Notes under the pieces: model-generated | The model's input: the letters and a program-made list of their open reading frames with translations, nothing else | Databases searched by the model: none | Told to the model about the DNA's origin: nothing | Part shown: one piece after another, positions 8,124 to 10,303 of the stretch | Layout of the letters: each line of letters opens with the position of its first letter | How positions within the stretch are numbered: the first letter of the stretch is position 1 | Translations under genes and position numbers: made by a program | Origin: a bacterium | GTDB taxonomy: Bacteria > Hydrogenedentota > Hydrogenedentia > Hydrogenedentiales > SLHB01 | Direction of reading: 5' to 3' | NCBI GenBank assembly: GCA_024231375.1 | Contig: JAAEQP010000318.1 | Location: 1 to 10,303, forward strand | DNA length: 10,303 nucleotides

Positions 8124-8136
8124 GGATCGGCCCTAC
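8105..8136. terminator. Convergent hairpin spanning both stop codons
   Basis: Between the convergent regulator and sulfatase genes, GTAGGG (8120-8125) and CCCTAC (8131-8136) form a perfect 6-bp stem with a 5-base loop. Both stop codons lie in the arms. An alternative stem pairs 8105-8113 with 8120-8129 with one bulged G. There is no T-run on either strand, so intrinsic termination is not assured. It may act as a weak two-way terminator or stabilise 3' ends. Confidence 0.35.
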
Positions 8137-9602
8137 CCCAATTCGTCCGGGTGGCGCCGCTTCAACTCAGGCACGGCCTCGCCGCGGCCCGTGGCTTCCA
8201 GCCGCTCGCAGTACGCGCTCAATTGCCCCCTGCAATGAAACGGTCCTCCCTCGCGCATCACCGTCCACAACGGGTCTACGGCATCCGGCATGGAAGTCAT
8301 CATGCCCTCATGCCAGTCGCCTAGGATTCGAGCGCCCTGCGAGCAGACGTCCGGGCGATCGGCGGCCAGGTCGCGCTGTTCGTGCGGGTCCTCTTCCACG
8401 TTGTACAGCATTTCTCCGGGGAAGAGGTGATAGCCGTCGTGGTAGGTGCGCATGTAGAGCCACGGACCGAACCGCGCGCTCCGCTGACACACATGGGCGC
8501 ATTGGCTCAGCACGAGACTCTCCCGCCCCGCGTCCGCGCCGTCGGTCAGCGCCGCCGCGTAGCTCTCGCCGTCCCATAGTGGATGCTTGCCTTGTCCCAG
8601 CAGCTCGGCCAAGGTGGGCGCCAGGTCCAGGTTGTAGTGCAGGCCCGTGTCCACGTGCCCCGCGGGCGCTCCCGGCCAACGGACGATCATCGGAATCCTG
8701 CACGTGATCTGGTCGGCGGTTCCGTGCTCCTTGTAGATGCCCAATTCGCCCTGGTTCTCGCCATGGTCCGCGCTAACGATCACCACGAGATCGTCCATCA
8801 CGCCTTCCGCCTCCAGCGCTTCGAACAAGCGACCGATATGGCTGTCCATGTAGGCGATGCCGCAATCGTACCCGTCCATGTGACGCCGTAGGTCGTCCAT
8901 GGTCCGCATCGCGTCCACATGCCGCGGGAAGTCCGGCTCCGGTCTATCCGTCCACATGTTCAGTTCGCTTGCCGAATTGGGCCCGATCTTCCGGCGGTGC
9001 TGTTCGAGGACATCCTCGGTCAGCCACTCGGAGATGGGTTCATTCTCGAAGGGATTGCCGAAGTCTTCCGGCGCGCGGTAGATGGAGTGGGGGTCCCAGT
9101 AGTTGATGTGAAGGAACCAGTCGTCCTGCTTGGCGTTTCGCTGGATCCAGTCCAACGCCACGGGCGTCACTTCTTCCGCGGACTCGCTTCCGCCCCGGCC
9201 GGTGTTGTGCATCTCCCGGAACCCCGCGTAGAACCACCACGCCGAGTGCCGCTCCGCGAACGGCGAAATCGAGACCGTGAAGAGGCCCGCGTTCCGCAGC
9301 ATCATGGGGAGACTTTGGGCCTCCCCTGACGCCAGCCGGTCCCGGAATCCGCGCGAGGCCCCCTCCAAGCGGACGTCCGCGGCCGTGCCGCCGTGTCCGA
9401 CCACTCCGGTGTGGATGCCGAACCGTCCCATCATCAGGGCCGCGCGCGACGGCAGGCAAGGCGCGTCCGAGCAGTAGTAGTTCGTGAACCGAACGCCCTC
9501 CGCCGCGATGCGGTCGATGTTCGGGGAGGTGTTACGGTGGTACCCGTAGCAGCCAAGATGGTCAGGACGTAACGTATCGAGGTCAAGGTACAGAATTCGC
9601 AT
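8133..9602 (-). CDS. Sulfatase, Cys-type formylglycine-dependent, without signal peptide
   Basis: A 489-residue member of the sulfatase (alkaline phosphatase-like) superfamily, expected to hydrolyse sulfate esters after conversion of C49 to formylglycine. Motifs: DLDTLRPDHLGCYG (7-20, metal ligands and family N-terminus), CLPSRAALMMGR (49-60, matching CxPSR but with M58 where T is usual), NYWDPH (167-172, catalytic-type His), SADHGENQGELGIYKEHG (277-294, D279/H280 metal site and K291), and a late LYNVEEDPHEQRDLA stretch typical of the family C-terminal region. The ATG at 9602 is preferred: GGGGGA lies four bases upstream and the family N-terminus starts there. An in-frame ATG 26 codons earlier adds only non-conserved residues. 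No signal peptide is seen with either start, which points to the cytoplasm. A maturase (anSME or FGE) is needed and is not in the window. The substrate is unknown. Confidence 0.95.
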   Translation of the reverse strand: MRILYLDLDTLRPDHLGCYGYHRNTSPNIDRIAAEGVRFTNYYCSDAPCLPSRAALMMGRFGIHTGVVGHGGTAADVRLEGASRGFRDRLASGEAQSLPMMLRNAGLFTVSISPFAERHSAWWFYAGFREMHNTGRGGSESAEEVTPVALDWIQRNAKQDDWFLHINYWDPHSIYRAPEDFGNPFENEPISEWLTEDVLEQHRRKIGPNSASELNMWTDRPEPDFPRHVDAMRTMDDLRRHMDGYDCGIAYMDSHIGRLFEALEAEGVMDDLVVIVSADHGENQGELGIYKEHGTADQITCRIPMIVRWPGAPAGHVDTGLHYNLDLAPTLAELLGQGKHPLWDGESYAAALTDGADAGRESLVLSQCAHVCQRSARFGPWLYMRTYHDGYHLFPGEMLYNVEEDPHEQRDLAADRPDVCSQGARILGDWHEGMMTSMPDAVDPLWTVMREGGPFHCRGQLSAYCERLEATGRGEAVPELKRRHPDELG

Positions 9603-9606
9603 TGTA

Positions 9607-9612
9607 TCCCCC
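9607..9612 (-). promoter_or_regulatory. Shine-Dalgarno site that decides the sulfatase start
   Basis: The minus strand reads GGGGGA followed by TACA and the ATG. This is the same G-run signal seen at the symporter and kinase genes, and it supports the shorter start at 9602. Confidence 0.65.
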
Positions 9613-9749
9613 AGAGGATTGATTGAACGACACCACCCATGGACCCCAGTCAAAGTACTCGCGGCACCTCCGGAATTCAACCCGTCGCTATCGATTCCCG
9701 AGATTCACAGGGGAGATATCGATGCAGCCGAATCGCCTTTTAGCACGGC

Positions 9750-9779
9750 TTCACAGAATCTCCATATTCTGTCCATAAA
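9750..9779 (+). promoter_or_regulatory. Candidate sigma70 promoter on the plus strand
   Basis: TTCACA (9750-9755, five of six to TTGACA) and CATAAA (9774-9779, four of six to TATAAT) are 18 bases apart in an AT-rich patch. Transcription would start near 9786, running away from the sulfatase gene. No protein gene follows in the window; instead there are hairpins and an intrinsic terminator. Confidence 0.4.
9753..9772. promoter_or_regulatory. Operator-like dyad between the -35 and -10 boxes
   Basis: ACAGAAT (9753-9759) and ATTCTGT (9766-9772) form a perfect 7+7 inverted repeat with a six-base centre. It fills the space between the two promoter boxes of the plus-strand candidate. It is also upstream of the sulfatase gene and could serve either direction. 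The binding protein is unknown. Confidence 0.4.
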
Positions 9780-10000
9780 TAAGTTAAGGCATTCGGTGTA
9801 AATAGGTTAGTGGGGAGTTGCAGAAGGGGTGGGGCGTAAGCCTGGACGAGGAGAGGAAGATGCAGGCTCTTGGAGCCGAGGCCACCGCATGGGGAAGGGC
9901 AAGGTCCGACATGAATGGCACGTGTCGTGACCGGCTGCTCTCCCGATCATCCAATCCTCTCCCACACTCCCAAGCGACTCAACAGAAGCACACTCATTCT

Positions 10001-10039
10001 CCGCCGGTGCCTTAGTCGGCGCTCGGCGGGGTTGGTTTT
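10001..10039 (+). terminator. Terminator-like hairpin, first of a tandem pair
   Basis: CCGCCG+GTGCC (10001-10011) pairs with GGCGC+CGGCGG (10018-10029), leaving one bulged T and a six-base loop; one pair is a wobble. It is followed by a broken T-rich tract (TTGGTTTT, ending at 10039), so termination would be weaker than at the next hairpin. Confidence 0.45.
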
Positions 10040-10055
10040 CCCTCTCCCCCCCTCA

Positions 10056-10099
10056 GCCCCCTGGTGGAAGCGACGGCTTCCCCCGGGGGGCCCCTTTTT
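10056..10099 (+). terminator. Intrinsic terminator, plus strand
   Basis: Positions 10056-10071 pair with 10076-10091 over 16 positions with one mismatch and one G-T wobble, closed by a GACG loop and followed after three bases by TTTTT (10095-10099). The T-run is only on the plus-strand side, so it ends rightward transcripts. No plus-strand gene lies between it and the regulator gene 1.9 kb upstream, which implies a local transcript. Confidence 0.65.
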
Positions 10100-10164
10100 G
10101 TGCCTGCTTGACCGAGCCGTCGCGTCACCGTCCCCAATCGCCAGATAACACTGAGCGAAACAGA

Positions 10165-10233
10165 GGGACTGACTCAAGCGGGGTCTCCGCCACTGGCGGA
10201 CGCAGACCTGCCTGCGGAGCTGTTGAGAGAGTC
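10165..10233. repeat. REP-like imperfect palindrome, copy 1
   Basis: Starts with GGGACTGAC. Outer arms GACTGACTCAA (10167-10177) and TTGAGAGAGTC (10223-10233) pair at nine of eleven positions. Inside is a strong hairpin, GGTCT+CCGCC (10182-10191) against GGCGG (10195-10199) and AGACC (10204-10208), with a three-base loop and a four-base bulge. It shares GGGACTGAC and GGGTCT with the element at the window edge. Confidence 0.5.
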
Positions 10234-10263
10234 ATATGCGCGCAAGAACACAAGCGAAGAAGC

Positions 10264-10303
10264 GGGACTGACCCCAGCGAGCGTAGCGAGACGGGTCTGT
10301 CCC
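10264..10303. repeat. REP-like palindrome, copy 2, touching the right edge
   Basis: Arms GGGACTGACCC (10264-10274) and GGGTCTGTCCC (10293-10303) are inverted repeats matching at ten of eleven positions. The 18-base centre contains AGCGAG twice (10276-10281, 10286-10291). Palindromes of this form often sit beside REP-associated tyrosine transposase genes; none is visible here, but it could lie just beyond the edge. Confidence 0.6.

Larger units (their letters stand above)
9786..10099 (+). ncRNA. Candidate structured RNA ending at an intrinsic terminator
   Basis: This stretch lies between a plausible promoter and a good terminator and has no convincing reading frame. Visible stems: 9850-9857 with 9955-9962 (8 bp), enclosing hairpin 9865-9877 (GGCTC/GAGCC, 3-base loop) and hairpin 9903-9932 (nine pairs with one bulged T, 11-base loop); then hairpin 10001-10029 and terminator hairpin 10056-10091. 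I find none of the marker motifs of tmRNA, RNase P RNA, SRP RNA or the cobalamin riboswitch. Stems were found by eye in GC-rich DNA, where chance pairing is common. Confidence 0.3.
9603..10303. other. 700-base region with no convincing protein gene
   Basis: The part near 9700-9800 is clearly more AT-rich than the rest and probably carries the sulfatase promoter (minus strand) as well as a plus-strand promoter. Open frames at 9619-9801 and 9818-10015 start with TTG, have no recognisable domains and show no clear coding bias; the second ends inside a hairpin. The remainder holds hairpins, a terminator and palindromic repeats described separately. TTCACAG occurs twice (9704-9710, 9750-9756). Confidence 0.6.

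Noticed and set aside
9603..9680. 26-residue N-terminal extension of the sulfatase
   Set aside because: Not hydrophobic enough for a signal peptide, not similar to sulfatase N-termini, and the shorter start has the better ribosome-binding site.
9840..9880. Resemblance to the conserved core of RNase P RNA (GAGGAA ... GGCTC)
   Set aside because: The defining AGTCCGGGC core and the matching 3' strand elements are absent; only short purine-rich similarity remains.
9818..10015. 65-codon plus-strand frame in the right intergenic region
   Set aside because: TTG start with no spaced ribosome-binding site, no domain, and its stop lies in the loop of a terminator-like hairpin; more likely part of an RNA or non-coding.
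9603..10303. Possible CRISPR array or integron attC sites in the right end
   Set aside because: No regularly spaced direct repeats, and no GTTRRRY/RYYYAAC core pairs; the repeats seen are palindromic and REP-like.

Overview
The window looks like GC-rich bacterial chromosome. It combines an SGLT-type sodium/solute symporter, a formylglycine-type sulfatase and a very large multi-PAS sensor kinase. That mix is common in Planctomycetota, Lentisphaerota, Verrucomicrobiota and Hydrogenedentota, but no marker gene is present, so this placement is only a guess from gene style. Start-site signals are G-rich: three genes (symporter, kinase, sulfatase) carry a GGGGGA-type Shine-Dalgarno sequence 4-6 bases before the start.

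Layout. Positions 1-1563 (minus strand) hold a symporter gene whose 3' end is cut by the left edge. A 230-base divergent spacer follows. From 1794 the plus strand carries a 1529-residue sensor histidine kinase: an inactive receiver-like head, six PAS domains, two GAF domains, HisKA and HATPase. It overlaps by 17 bases a gene for a receiver protein with a PilZ-like C-terminal domain (6367-7113). After 290 bases without a convincing gene comes an OmpR-type DNA-binding response regulator (7404-8123, GTG start). Nine bases further, in convergent orientation, ends a sulfatase gene (8133-9602, minus). The last 700 bases contain no convincing protein gene. They hold an AT-rich promoter-like patch with a dyad, several hairpins including a good intrinsic terminator, and REP-like palindromes at the right edge.

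How the genes may work together. The kinase and the receiver-PilZ protein are translationally coupled and very probably form a phosphorelay pair. The PilZ-like module would be the output, but it lacks the residues that usually bind c-di-GMP. The OmpR-type regulator may belong to the same circuit or be an orphan. The symporter and sulfatase flank the signalling genes, are both read leftward, and could serve uptake and cytoplasmic desulfation of a sulfated compound. That link rests on proximity and general knowledge only.

The least ordinary material is in the non-coding right end. A sigma70-like promoter at 9750-9779 has a 7+7 dyad between its -35 and -10 boxes, and is followed by nested stems and tandem terminator-like hairpins ending at about 10099. 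This is a plausible unannotated RNA of about 310 nt that matches no class I recognise.
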